DNA from: Straminergon stramineum
Lineage: Eukaryota; Streptophyta; Bryopsida; Hypnales; Calliergonaceae
Direction of reading: 5' to 3'
DNA: 64,000 nt
NCBI GenBank assembly: GCA_963920665.1
Contig: OY987267.1
Span: forward strand, 5,146,001 to 5,210,000
In this document: positions 13,201 to 25,558 of the stretch, one piece after another
Layout of the letters: every line of letters begins with the position of its first letter
How positions within the stretch are numbered: position 1 is the stretch's first letter
Notes under the pieces: generated by a model
Told to the model about the DNA's origin: nothing
The model's database searches: none
Seen by the model: the letters and a program-made list of their open reading frames with translations, nothing else
Made by a program: the position numbers and the translations under genes

Positions 13201-16200
13201 TTTTAACCTCTTTTTGTGATCATTAGTAGATGACATCACTTTACTTCAAGTACCTCTATTTTTAAAAATTTCTTGTACCAATTTCTATCTAAGAATATCT
13301 AAAAGTTTAAAAAAATTACAAAGTTGTGCATTACAACACAAGAGTTGGTGAATCCTTCCATGCAAGCACCAATGTGAAGTGACACACTTTATTTCAAAAG
13401 CATATGACATGACATTTGTACAATAAGTCTATGCGAAGTAATACTAACTACATATGTAGTGCCATTCATGTAGTAAATACATGTGAAGTGAAGTTCAACT
13501 ATGCTAACCATATGATTTTTATAAAAATAACATTTATTAGCAATTTTGGTTTCATTGATCTCTAATATATATTTTTAGTTTAATATAAAATAGTTAAATT
13601 ATATTAATCCCAATACTTCTTTTCATACATAATGGTATTCTTTTATCATTTTGAAGATGGTTGGTGGATGTTTTTGCAAGAAATTGTGAAGTTTAATTTT
13701 GAGAATTTTTCCCGATGTTAGATGGATTGTTCTTGGATTCACACATAATGCAACCTTTCAAACAAGTCACTAGACTAAAGTTGTTACCTTTTGAAATTTC
13801 CACAAGCTATAAGTCATGCATCCCCCAATTTGAATAAAAATTCCACACCACATTGATATAATTAATTCTTGGACACCTACTTTCATACACTTCATTTATA
13901 ATCAAAGACAAATTCTTGATCACAAAAGTATACTTGTAAACCTACTCATCATGAAAACAATATAATTCTCAATGCTAATGGGCTCATTTACTAAACTATA
14001 AATTCTATAACTTTGTCACCAACTCATTCATCATGGCAAGCATTCCTTGCAAAAGAGTCAATTTAGCATCTTCAAAATCCTTCATGGCTTCAGTAAGTTT
14101 TACATAACTTCTATGTCTTCTCCCCAACATGAATCTAAGAACTACTTGTTGTATCTTTTATATTGTCATTAACATCTTCCTCACATTCATCATTTTCAAG
14201 GAGCAATTAGAGGATAAGAAGCAAAGCATTTTGATTCACACCCATACTAGCATGTATGCTATCAAGGGATGTGAATAGATGTGAAGGATGCAAATTGGAA
14301 AACAAGGATTGCAATAAGCTTTCTATGAGATGGATCCATCTTAGACCAAATAAATTTTCACATCAACTCTCTCACCAATAAATTACTTAATTGGTCCATC
14401 TTCAAAAGAACCCCAATACATTTGTAATTTGAATCAATGATAGGAAGTTCCAAAATGACAACAAAATGGTGGTTGATTTCATGAAGGGCTTATTCAGAGA
14501 AAGCTATGGTGATGGTCTTTGGTATCACATATGCCAAATGTACAATACTTTGAAAATTCAAAGTTCATTCAAGTGGTGTCTCCAAAACAAATGCTATGAT
14601 GCATCAGAATCCTCTCACTTTCCAACACAACAATTTTTTTAGAAGGTAGTCTAATATATAATAAGAACCATGTTCAAATGTGTATTTTGATACTTATAAG
14701 TGTACATACCTCAACAAATGCATGTTTCACATCCCTAATCCAACACATTGTAGTTCTTATGAAATAGACCAAATTCAATATCAAGCATGATCAGCTCTAA
14801 AGCAACTGGATCATCCTCTAGACTTAAGTGAACTACATGAAGTAACTTAATTTAAGATCCTAATTAAAACAAACCTTTCTGGCTAAGTAACTAGGAAAAG
14901 CATTACTTGCAACTTGCATTACACTAACTAGGACTCTAATGTTCCATCCCTAGACAACATAACAAACACATCCATGACTACAACAATTTCACAATCCTAA
15001 TCCTCAACATATTGTAGTTTTTACAAAACAAGCCATGCATCACTAGAGACTTTGCCAAAACACTAATATATCTCATTGGGTGGAGATCAAATTCAATGGA
15101 TTGAGCACAATTGGCTTCTAGAGCAACTTGATCAAACTTAGAGAACAATTAAATTCCAAATCACCCAAACCACTCATATCAAAATAAAGAAGAAAAATCT
15201 AACAAGAATGCAAAATTATTACCTTCAAACACAATGATACAAACCTTGTAAACAACACAAGTCCGTTGCCCAAGCTTCCAAACCAAGACTTAATCCAATC
15301 ATGCAATATTCCAAATACGAATCAAACATGATCAATCGACTCACAAACAACAATGAAAAAAATTACTCTTGCAAATGACAACAAAAATGTGAAAAGAGCT
15401 AAGAATCCAAAAATAAAGCCTATTGTCCTTTGGACAAGTTTGGAATCACCTCCCAATGTAATCCCAAACTTGTCCACTACAAGTCTGCCTTCATCTTTGG
15501 TTTTGATAGGAGTGAATGATGACATGGCCTTAACTCCAAGTAGCCTTCTATCTAATGTGAATGGTTGACTAAATGAAATACTATACTCAACCAATGAAAA
15601 TGGTTATTATCTTCTCCACTTCCCATTGTGAACCGGGTGGGCCTTAGGGGAGTACATCCATCATCACCTAATTCATTCATTTGCCACTCATGTAACATTC
15701 TTCCATTACCTATGAGTGCACTTATCTTATTGTGCATCCAACAATATATAAAAGAGCAAGGTAAGGTTTGCATTCAATCAATATGCCTGAGAATGATGTG
15801 CACCAACATTCTCCATTTGCATGGTCGCAAGTGTAAATCTACAGTAGAAGGCATTGCTCAAGAGCAATTGAAGTGACTGCTTTCAAGGGCTTCATTCAAT
15901 TTTTTTGAAGTTCAGATGCAAAATGTGTGTCAAGGAAAGAATTAGGGTAAGAACATCTTGAATACCTTAATTCTTCCTTGAATTAGGAGATGCATAGGGC
16001 CTCTAAGGTGTTGCCCGCTTCTTCAAGAATTTCACGTTGGAACCCCACAAAATTCTCATTCCTCAGCATACAAATCCACCTTGGATGTAACTCACAAAAA
16101 TGTCGACAAGGCTTGTATCATGTCAAGGTGATAAAACGAAGGTTGTACTGCCTCAATGGAAGAAACTGCTTTCTACTGAACAAAGCACTACTTGATGGCT

Positions 16201-16332
16201 TAAATTTTGTACAGTGCCCCCATTCAGAGCGGTATGGTAGTGACTAAGCCAATTGGGCTTGCTAGATGGTCTTAAGCAATAGTATTCTAAGTGAACCGGT
16301 ATCAACCCTAAAAGGCAGCTCTTTTCTGGAAC
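10212..16332. other. AT-rich intergenic region, no gene recognised
   Basis: It starts with the probable 3' UTR of the trihelix gene, including a short telomere-like run (CCTAAAACCTAAACCC) at 10245-10266. Other features are a 10-bp-arm hairpin at 11070-11092 (GGCAATGACC/GGTCATTGCC), a tandem duplication of about 81 bp at 11593-11722 (TTGGGCTTGG...GGAGGCTTCACA), a TA dinucleotide run near 13185-13198, and related blocks near 14730-14815 and 14990-15140 (ACATTGTAG.. and GATCA motifs). A 90-codon minus-strand frame at 15322-15594 matches nothing I recognise. Confidence 0.5.
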
Positions 16333-18648
16333 TCACTTCTTCTTTTGTGGCAACCTTTGCACAACAACCTGCAACGATCGTACCCACATAGACAAACCAA
16401 TAACACAGATTAAATTGTGTCCTTCCAAGTTTGAAAGTTCCTACGAGGAGTGTGAGTTCAAACTGGAAGAGGTCCATGATTCCACATCTGATCCCTAAAA
16501 ATAAGAGTTTCTTTCCATACCTTTCCACTGTTTGATTTATCTCCCACAATTGTTTGACAAGACAATCTCCAGCTCTCAGGTTTCTGCACGCAAAGCAACG
16601 TGGATACAATTTGCAGTTAGAGACAATGTCAACCCAGTTTCTAAATCACGTCTTGAGAATAAGAAGCCGCAGATTCACTGTCGATTAAAAGGCCAATACT
16701 CTGGCTCATCAGTGCTGGCTCTGCTCTTGTGCAAGTTCAAAGTTATAGGAACCACATCAAATGTCCATCTAAGCTCACATTCAAAGAAACAGGAGTACAA
16801 TAGAGGATCCACTAAGCCCGTCTTTAAAGCATTGAGCCTGGAGGAAGAACTTTGTAATTGAACCTAGTTTCCTCCCTCCAGATCCTCTAGTACAAACTGC
16901 ACAGATTTATTGTATTAGAGAGCGCGCTGCCAACTGTCAAAAATTAACGTCCCTACACATTTCTTTTTTGGGTTGATATTAGTTCAATACAGTAACATTG
17001 CAGCCTGTACTAATGTAAATATCTCACAAATAATGTGCCTTCGGTAAATTAGTGTCACACTCACGATCAAATAGGATAAATCAGCGAAGTCCATTTGGAA
17101 AAAAAACATGAAACGTTTCACGTATCAGCGGTATTCCTATTAAGTCTCGCCCAAGATTCTGCCTTGTTTTCTCACTTTCGAATCATAGAATTGAAAGTTC
17201 TGACATAGAATTAGAGTTCGAACAGAAGTAATTGTGCCACAGAAGATTATTACCTTCTTCAGGTACTTGTACTCGGCATCGGTGCGCTCGTTCAAGAGCT
17301 CTTTACCTTCCAAGATCTCCACAATGCAGGTGCCACAGCTGCCCCCACCTCCGCAGTTCATCACCTTCCCCTGTTCCACTCATACAGCCTCTCCATAAGA
17401 AACCCAAACACATGATCTTCTCTAATATGACATGCTCTGTTCTCTCATTAAAAGTAAAAGTGAAAAGTTCGACCCCTAAGTGATGTTAAGTTTATATTCA
17501 GAATTAGCAAAATTGCTACAGCCTAAATTTTTTGAAAATAGTAAATTTCAGTAGAATATTTCAGATTCTTCACTGATTTTGTAGCAACTAATTACTTGGT
17601 ACATTTTTGGCTCATTCTGACATTAATCTGTACCCAATCCGACACTTTTGGAACACTATTGCCCAAAGCTTCTCTCATAAAATTAGACAGGGATTTTCTC
17701 GTCTCCATTTTAATGAAAACTCGTCCACAAAAATTCACTGTTTAGGGGTCAGTGCCCCATTCCCGTGCAACGCATATAGAAGGTCACAGTGCTACAAAAC
17801 TCCATTCATAATGACGTGCAGTTGGGGCGATATACAAGAGATTCGAGCGACAGTTGACTAGTTACACAGATAAAAATAAAATAGCTGCACCTGCAGCAGC
17901 AGTGGCTTCTCTTCAAAATCAACAGGATTTCCCACCTAGTTTACTTCCAATGCGTCTTTCAAACGACAATCAATCAAAAAAAAGAAAAAAGCACGGATAG
18001 GCAGTCATACGTAAAGGTTGTAAAGCTCCAGCTTGTTGTCGAGGATGATGTTGCGCAGCAGCTTTTCTCCACTCCCAACCGAAGTCGTGTTCACAACTGC
18101 ATCTGCCTCAGGCTACTTACACAAACCACATTCAATTCAGAATTCCGGACACTCAGAAGAACTCTTAAATCAACGAATATCAACTGCGAAAATGTTAAGT
18201 TAACCATTGCGCAAAGTGTCTAGGGGTCGAAGTGTTGATGAAATCCAGCACTCACGTAATCAAGGAAAACACGGACAGAGCGAAAGGCCTAAGCAAGCAC
18301 CGCAATAATACACAAAAGCAACTGAACAGACCAATTGCACAAACTAAACCAACTGCGCAAACCAATTGAGCACCAGGGGTTCAAGAATTCTTGAAGATAG
18401 GTCATTACCCCAAGAATTTCAAGAGCAATGGTGGGCGGAGCTTTGTCAGCAACATCTGCAACCGGTGCCCCAACATTACTCTCGTCGCTTAAGCAACGAA
18501 GACGAAGCTTGCCAAAACCAGCAACTCCTCTTTGCGGCCGTACACATACAGATGTGGCAACTCTTTCACTTCCCCCAAACCTTGCTCTCTCTCCTGCAAC
18601 AACAACAGCGCCACAAGTAGTCGACGTCAGCTGCAACGGCGTGGCCAT
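16333..18648 (-). CDS. PNSB3: PnsB3-like 2Fe-2S subunit of chloroplast NDH complex, 185 aa, 5 exons
   Basis: Exons in transcript order are 18648-18409, 18112-18011, 17370-17254, 16583-16521 and 16368-16333; all junctions are phase 0 and total 558 nt. Residues 1-60 are rich in Ala, Ser, Thr and Arg, as in a chloroplast transit peptide. The mature part has [16 protein letters not shown], then a 2Fe-2S motif [11 protein letters not shown] with C120, C126 and C129 and a fourth cysteine C162 in RLSCQTIVG, ending VVVQRLPQ plus lysines. Length, motif and the GKELLNERT segment match PnsB3 (NDF4) of subcomplex B of the photosynthetic NDH complex, a thylakoid complex for cyclic electron flow. A plain ferredoxin is less likely because of the shifted cysteine spacing and the conserved PnsB3 tail. 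It is divergent from the phosphatase gene at 19225. Confidence 0.9.
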
Positions 18649-19224
18649 GAGTGAAGCACACGCGCCTCACAGTCCTTGTAAACAAGAACTTACAACAGCG
18701 GCAGAGCTTCCATTAATCCCCACAACACAAATAGAGACCCGGCCGGGTATAAGGTCTGATGATATGCCGCTCCATACCCTGATGATTTTCCACCATAGAT
18801 TTTCCATCATAGATCAGTGTGTCGCCGACATTACCGCAGATGTTGCAGTACAATTGCGCAACATCTACTCAGCGAGGTGATCAACTCAAGGCAACTGTGG
18901 TAGTACTTGGATGACTCTTTTAGTTGGTCTTTATCGTTCACTACGTCTGAGATTGCGATAAGCCTGTGTTCTCCTCAAGCACACAAACAGGGGCCCAGTG
19001 CAACGCCGGGAACCCAACACAACGACCCATCACCCAATTCTGGGCGGACTGAATGGGAATGTACTACAACACCATTCAGTTACAATGATACTTGAAAGAA
19101 AGCAGCTCAATTACCATGAAATTTGTCACCACTTGTAATTGTTGTAGCTCTTGTAGTTCTTGTTGTAGCTTTTGTTGTGTGTCCGAATTTGTGTTGTGAG
19201 TTGTGAGACGAGGGGATAGCTAGA
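18649..19224. promoter_or_regulatory. Shared divergent promoter, PnsB3 / TAP38
   Basis: Only 576 bp separate the two start codons, so both promoters and leaders must fit here. Visible words are a perfect palindrome CCCGGCCGGG at 18738-18747 followed directly by TATAAGG, GATA-type words near 18758-18766, a short direct repeat ATTTTCCA at about 18784 and 18799, and a TTGTAGCT/TTGTAGTT repeat at 19140-19175 just upstream of the phosphatase start. Which words act is not known. Confidence 0.55.
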
Positions 19225-22200
19225 ATGACGACGAGCTTGGGGTTGCGAGGGGGAGCTTTTGTGGAAATGGCGTCGCTAGATTACTTGCGGCCTGGCTCCA
19301 CTACTTCGTCTATTGCATCTTGTTCTTCAGCTATGGCGCTCACTCGCCTCCCTGGTCGTTTGTCGACTGCATCCCCGTCTTGTAGCTCCCTCGTTCGAGA
19401 GCAGAAGCCGGCGACGACGAGTAGGATGCTGGCGTTTGGTCGTTTAAGAGCTGCCGCGTCTGGATCCGTGCAGCAACAAGAAGAGGTCGCTGCGGTAGGC
19501 ACCATCACTGTAGGACAGTTTCTTGTGCAAGGGCTTCGCGAGGAGATGGAGGATGAAGTTTTAGTGGACGTCAACGGGCCTCATGGATTCATGTATGCGG
19601 GCATTTTCGATGGGCATGCGGGAGTGTTCTCGGCGACCTATTTGAGGTTTGTTTCTGATGCAATTGTGTAGGAAATTTCGTGATAATCTGTTGGAAGAGC
19701 CGCCATAACCTCCGTGAACTTCAAGGCAGGGAACTCTTTGACTACTTTGAATCAAGGCCCTTGTCACTGTAGAAAATTTTGAATGCAAGCTTGCCCATGA
19801 ATTGCTAATGCAGTTGTGTGGATGGGCCGCCATAACGTTCTTGAACTTCAAGGCAGGGGACCCTTTGCCTCCTTTGAATCAAGGCCCTTGTCCCTGTAGA
19901 AAATCTTGAAAGCAAGCTTGCCCATGAATTGTGGACCACTGTACCGCAAACTATTCTTGTGACAGGGACACTGTAGAAAGACCTCCATATTCAACAATGT
20001 TATGGCAGCTTATGAACTGTGACAGCATCTGTGATTTGAATTTGCTGTGAATCATTCTAACGACATTGAATGTTCGTTTAGGGATGAGCTTTATAAGGAG
20101 TGTTTGACAGCGCTTGAAGGGGGCGCCATCCTGGAGTCCAACGATTTGCAGGAGGCGGAGGAAGCGCTTTCTCGAGCGTTTCTGCAAACGGACCAGGACC
20201 TCATTTCTCGGTTAGTGATGAATTTTTGACCACAAACAATCTCTATAGAGAGCTAATTTTACGTATATTTATTTTTATCAAATTAGAGGGTGCCTTTGGA
20301 AATATTATTATTTTACATAATCTAGATATTCGAATCCACCAAAGATATGATAAGTATCTGTAAAGGATTGGCTTCACTCCTCATTGATCACACCCTCATT
20401 CCTACGATCATTCACAACCACTTAAACATGACCCGTTGGAGAAGCAAGCCGGTACTTTGACAGGCTTTGCACTGTTTCTCTAGGTTATTGCTTTGTCGAG
20501 TGAGTTTTTGTGTATATAATTAGATTGAAGAATTGTATGACTCCTCTACTGTTTTGACTCTCACTATACCAAGAAAAGCAACCGAGCTGAACAATTGAAG
20601 AATGTGAATGTGGAGATAAATTGGGAGGCTCATGATGTCGGTGGTGTTCACAGGCTAGAAAGCAGCAAAGTGGTGGAGGAAACTGAGTCTGGGGCTACAG
20701 CTACGGTTATATTTGCTCGCTCTGATCGTTTGGTGATTGCTTATGTTGGTGACTCCCGTGTGGTGCGTATCTTTCTCCCTCTCAAACGGTTGAAGAATTC
20801 AATTGTCAAAAGAAGAAATATCGTAGTCATTTGGCTGCCAAGACTGTTTGTTTTCCTGTATTTTCTATTGCATAATCCCTGGAGAATTCTGGTTTTGCAT
20901 GATGGCAGACGTACTATGTGATAGATTTTCTTCTTGGCACAATCTCTGGTAATTGTATGACTTTTTGACACATGGATCGCTCGCTACGTAGAAACTGATT
21001 GGAACTCGAGGGCCAAATCTGTAGAGTTTGTCTATCAAGGTAATTCTATAATCTAGAAGTTTCCTTCCTTGGAAGACATACTCTTCAGATTTGGCCCTCT
21101 AGATCCTATAATCCAGAGATTTCCTCCATTAGGGTTTTTTGACCCGAGCATGAAACATCCCTTCTTGTTTTCTTGGAGAGGTTTTTAATGAAAGTTATCA
21201 CTGATACCTTACTAGGAAGCCCACAATTTGGCTAGCAGTGCCTTTGCTGGAAATGGTTAAATATAATATTATGTGCATGAACCTGGGTTCAGGTTTTAAG
21301 CAGGAATGGCAAAGCGCAGGACCTCACAACTGATCATCGACCCTTTGGACGAGATAAGAAGTCTTTCTTAGAAGGCAAGAGAATCCAAGAAGCAGGAGGG
21401 TGGGTGCGTAATAGGAACTAGTTATTGTGATTGTCTGCTTCTATTGCAATTACTAGCTACGTTCTGAATTAATCCAGCTAGGCAAGTAATTACAATGAAT
21501 GAAATTTGAGTACTATTGCCACTACTCAACAGTGAAGCTTGAATCCCAACTGTGCAGGTTAGCCACGGTCGATTGTGTGGAATGCTGTCTGTCTCACGCG
21601 CCTTTGGTGACATCCTATTTAAAACTCGAAAGCAACAGTATGTAAATGTCACTTATATAGCTCAACTTTCTGCATTTCTTGCAGTAGGTTTTTTAGTTTC
21701 TGGGTGGGTCTTTTAAAGTGCGGGATGTTGGAATGGTTGGCTCTGGAGTTCGTGAAGGTTTGGCTACTAGTGTTTTGCCGCTGATCCTACTCCATCCCAA
21801 TGTGTCTTGTTTTTAAACTTTCCGGTTTCGGATTTTAAAAGAAGTGCGTTTGTTTAATTATTAATTTTTGCGGCGATGAGACAGGAACTAATCGAATTGG
21901 ACTTGTGTCGTGGCAGGATGTTGGACAGTGGAATTGCTGACAGACGTTGGACTAAGAGTTTCGCCAATGGGTGAGTATGTTGAATCGTTGGATTAACTAG
22001 TGCAGAGTTTTGCTTCTGGTTTCATGGAGGGTGGGCATTGAATGAGCACCTGTATGCTGACCTGGCTTTCTCTGAGCAGGAGAAACCTTGGTGGGGAGTG
22101 GCTGACTGCTGCGCCAGATACGAGCTCCATGTCGGTGAATGAGGAAGTTGAATTCCTTATTCTAGCATCGGATGGCCTTTGGGATTCTTTGAAGAGGTAG

Positions 22201-23107
22201 CTACAATTAATGCTTCATTGTTTTCTTAATCCTTAAGTGTTCTAATGGCCGAAGTGACCGCTTCCATAGTAGTTGAAATTAATCATTCAAGGTAACTAAA
22301 TTTACCAATAGCTAGAAGCATCATGCACTACATTTCTGAATGACAGAAATATGTTTGAATGTGATTATTAGCTTCAGAAGTGAAATTTCTTCTTTTAGAT
22401 TGGGCACTTCGGGGTTAATCAAGAACGCTGATACAATGTCTTCCCTATCAAATAGGTGCTAGCTGAATGCGTTTTGAGAAAGTTCTTATGTTGCTTGAGC
22501 AGTGCTGAGGCCGTAGGTTTCGTCAGAAAGCGCTTGAAGGAGCATGGCGATGTGCAACGCGCATCAGAAGAAGTTGGACAGGAAGCTCTGGTCTGTTGCA
22601 TACTCTTGATCACTCCTGAACACCTCAAATTCAAATTTTTGCCTGCTTGTTTTTGAAGTCCCCATTGTAATATGAAAGTACACTTATTTACTGCGCGAAG
22701 GATGTGAGTTTCTGGGTCCGGCCGGAGCCACAGAGTTTATTGAATAGTATGTTAGTAGGAGACATTGAGTAATTTTCAATTTTCACTCTTGCAGAATCGG
22801 GGCGCTCAGGACAATGTTAGCGTAATTATTGTTGACTTCGGGTGCTGTAATCACTTCTACCCCTTTTTTCTATTTCCTGGCATGCAACTTCTTTGCATTT
22901 GACTCAACGTTTAATCTTGACCGACCGTCTAAGAACCAAAGTGATTAAAATGAACTTGCTTGCCCCCTTCATAACTTGGCGGGTGGAATTGTGAACGTTA
23001 CGTGTAATAGTTGTTCTGCAGAGTGCCAACTTGCTACTGATCTCCTGTGTGATGTTTGCAGTCGAATACAGGTAGAAGGTGAAGAACCAGGTTGGAAGTT
23101 CTGGTAA
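19225..23107 (+). CDS. TAP38: TAP38/PPH1-like thylakoid PP2C phosphatase, 400 aa, 10 exons
   Basis: Exons 19225-19646, 20082-20210, 20654-20762, 21293-21403, 21558-21637, 21917-21970, 22080-22196, 22503-22590, 22795-22841 and 23062-23107 give 1203 nt in frame. The N-terminal ~85 residues look like a chloroplast transit peptide. PP2C motifs follow in order: REEMED (105-110), FDGHAG (128-133), YVGDSRV (214-220), TTDHRPFG, LCGMLSVSRAFGD, ASDGLWD (331-337) and QDNVSVIIVD (375-384). All metal-binding aspartates are present. DELYKEC, EAGGWV and the RRW segment match TAP38/PPH1, which dephosphorylates light-harvesting complex II during state transitions. The family normally ends in a membrane segment; here the frame stops at residue 400 without one. 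A good acceptor at 23684/23685 could mark an alternative last exon. Confidence 0.9.
19699..19930 (+). repeat. Two-copy tandem duplication in TAP38 intron 1
   Basis: Two copies of about 104 bp start at 19699 and 19826 (period 127) and share AACTTCAAGGCAGGG, TTTGAATCAAGGCCCTTGTC and GCAAGCTTGCCCATGAATTG. They differ at a modest number of positions, so the duplication is not ancient. No coding role is seen. Confidence 0.9.
21008..21099. repeat. Inverted repeat (stem-loop) in TAP38 intron 3
   Basis: GAGGGCCAAATCTG at 21008-21021 and its exact complement CAGATTTGGCCCTC at 21086-21099 form a perfect 14-bp stem that extends to about 22 bp with two mismatches. The loop is 64 bp. It could be the remains of a miniature transposon or an intronic RNA hairpin. 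Confidence 0.75.
22367..22418. mobile_element. TTAA-family element end in TAP38 intron 7
   Basis: Ends in GGGCACTTCGGGGTTAA, a near-consensus right terminus. The 50 bp before it (ATTAGCTTCAGAAGTG...) resemble the sequence before the ends at 55854 and about 55015. The left end was not located, so total length is uncertain. Confidence 0.6.
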
Positions 23108-23896
23108 CAAACGGGGACTGAATAGAGTATCCTAAATGTACAATGTTTCGTAAACTAGTTTGCGGTCATTGCGAATTGTGTAGAAAAGCAACGGTTCCTG
23201 TGCCATAACCATTTCATTTCTCGAGGAGACGAGGTTAGAACCATGCAGTCCTTAAGTGGCACTTGGGCTGCACAATATGGCTTGTAAATGCACAATTTTT
23301 TTTACCAGCAACACCATGTCAAAATTCTTGCTATTTCTCCTTGGACATGTCGCACAAAAGTGAAGGACTTTCAATGACATGGAGAATGGTGCAAATGGTC
23401 GTTTCCTATTGGATTTTAGAAGCTCGGGATGTAAACTATGTGAAAATGTTAAGATGTAGACACTCAGCATATAGAGTTTGAAGATGTAGGAACTTGATGC
23501 AATCTGACGTTAGTGCTGGATGATTTGATCAGATCAGACCTGTGCAGCAAGTTTTTTATTGCCGGTAATTCTGCCTTTAGCAGATTGCAAGTCATCACAT
23601 CTGAGGGGGTTTCCATGAATTACTATGCAAATGCTGCTTGATGTTTTCAGCTTCATAGTTGTCTGCTCATTGGTTTCTTTTCAGGCTGCTGCGGACTTTC
23701 CAAATGAAAATTTCATCAGCATTACCTTGACATCACTTTGCATCCATTTCACGATTATGGTACAGCTAAAATAGCATACAGTTGTTGCAGATGATATGGC
23801 GAGCTCAATAGTGGCATCTCTTAGATTGTTTTCCTTAGAGCCCTCGTAATGCCAATTCTGTTATATTGGTGCAATCCATTGCACCAAAGTTGTGAG

Positions 23897-24821
23897 TAAG
23901 GTAGGAGGTCCATAAAGGTCCATTTAAGAGCTGGAAATTAATTTGGGGAGGTTAGACTTCTTGAAATATTTTCAGTAAATTTTCCTTGAGAGACAAATGA
24001 AATTGGCACCAAAATCTGGTGTTTGCAAAACTTTGAAGTTAAATAAAACCTAACCAAGTTTCTATTATTAGTTGTTTGTATTTTTGAAAACTTCTTTTTG
24101 AACTCTAGTTTAAGCATCAAAAACTTGATCTTGAAAATGATTGATGATGATTTTTCTATTCAAGAGTTTGTGCAAGGGTGCCCATTGCAATCTTGATTTT
24201 CTATAGTGTTAAGGGCTCTTCGAAATGAGCCTCAAATACACTAGATCTTGGAGGAAAAAGCACATTAGAAATTCATTTAAAAAAATTGTAGAGTAGATTT
24301 TGAGAAACCATAAATTGATTAGGGTTATGTATGTTAGGCCCTTTAATCTCATATTTTTTTGGTGACCAACTTTCTAGATTTGACATGTGAAAAGAAGATC
24401 AAAAGACTTCAAGTCACTTTTGTTGTTTTAACACCCTCATGATCAAACATTATAATCTTTCAATCTAGAAGTGATATTATTGTACTATCTTTTTCTAAGT
24501 GATCTCTAATATATCTAGTTTGAATTTGTACAATTACATTTAAAAAAAATTTGATACAAGCTTAACAAAATGTAGGCTTTTTATTCAATTTAGAGCAAAT
24601 TCCTAGAAGCTCAAAAAAGGCCTTGGACATTTAGGGGTTAACCCAAGTCATTTCATATTTTTGAAACTTTGTGAAATTAGTTACGGAGTATAAATTTTTG
24701 AAGTTGAAATTCAGTGGTCATTAAAAGCATCCACTTCCTGAAAAGCAAAATATACAAATAGTGTGCATTTCAGGAGGTGGACGCTTTTTGAGCCCAAGTG
24801 CTTTATGGACCTTCTACCTTA
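23897..24821. mobile_element. Element with 20-bp inverted ends AAGGTAGGAGGTCC, ~925 bp
   Basis: AAGGTAGGAGGTCCATAAAG at 23898-23917 is matched by its inverted copy at 24801-24820 with one mismatch. It lies between the convergent TAP38 and CCC genes. Inside is a TTAA-family terminus at 24631-24641 (rc TTAACCCCTAAATGTCCAA), so the two families are intermingled. Related ends occur near 40593 and 42298-42312. No coding frame of note. Confidence 0.7.
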
Positions 24822-25558
24822 GCAGCTCCTCAAAGCTCTAAAGTTTGGTACCCTAGATCAAACTTTCAGGGCTCCCGCATTGAGAAGTTGTTGATTTCCA
24901 CTAATTTCATGAAATTGATGTTACCTTGGGTTGTGTGAGAAGTATTCTGAACAGGATTGACCCCAAACCAAGGCAAAGTGTGGTTATGAACCACAGTAAA
25001 CCAGTTACAATATGTTTACGGAGCTCTCAACAGCAAACTTAAAGGTTCTGTAGGGTATGTATACATTGTCTTGTTTAGTTTCAACACTTCTGAAACTAAA
25101 CTAAATTGAGATTCAACTCCCTGTCTAATCGGAGACTGCACCCTAGTGATAAACAGCAATTAATCCTATTACTAAGTTTTCATGCTGTATCAAAAAAGAC
25201 ATTTGTAAAACAGAGGCCTGATTGTAGGCTGCTCTGAAACTGGTATTAAGAAACTAAGCCTCAATGGATGCCGCCACAGCCATACATCCTGATTGGAACT
25301 TTGACGTCGCATATATGAAAACTTTGCTTCATACACTTGGAACAATTTTAGTTCAGTATATGTAAGTTCTCTCAGTGGTGACTAATTAAAGCAGTCCATG
25401 TCATGAGATGTTTGTAGTGCCTGCCAAAGCAATTGCAATGGCAGATCACCCAAGCACCATGACAAAAGTGGTCTAATTTTTACATTAATTCATATGCGCC
25501 TGACTGTACAAAAGAGATAAATTACGCTCCTGTTTGGAACTTACCATTTGAGTTGAGC

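Noticed and set aside
15322..15594. 90-codon minus-strand frame with a hydrophobic tail
   Set aside because: No recognised family, AT-rich context and no splice or promoter support; likely chance or a decayed element.
16333..18648. Ordinary plant-type ferredoxin
   Set aside because: Cysteine spacing C-x5-C-x2-C, the GKELLNERT segment and the VVVQRLPQ tail fit PnsB3 better than a soluble ferredoxin.
18428..18880. 150-codon plus-strand frame
   Set aside because: Antisense to PnsB3 exon 1 and running into the divergent promoter; low-complexity translation, so a shadow.
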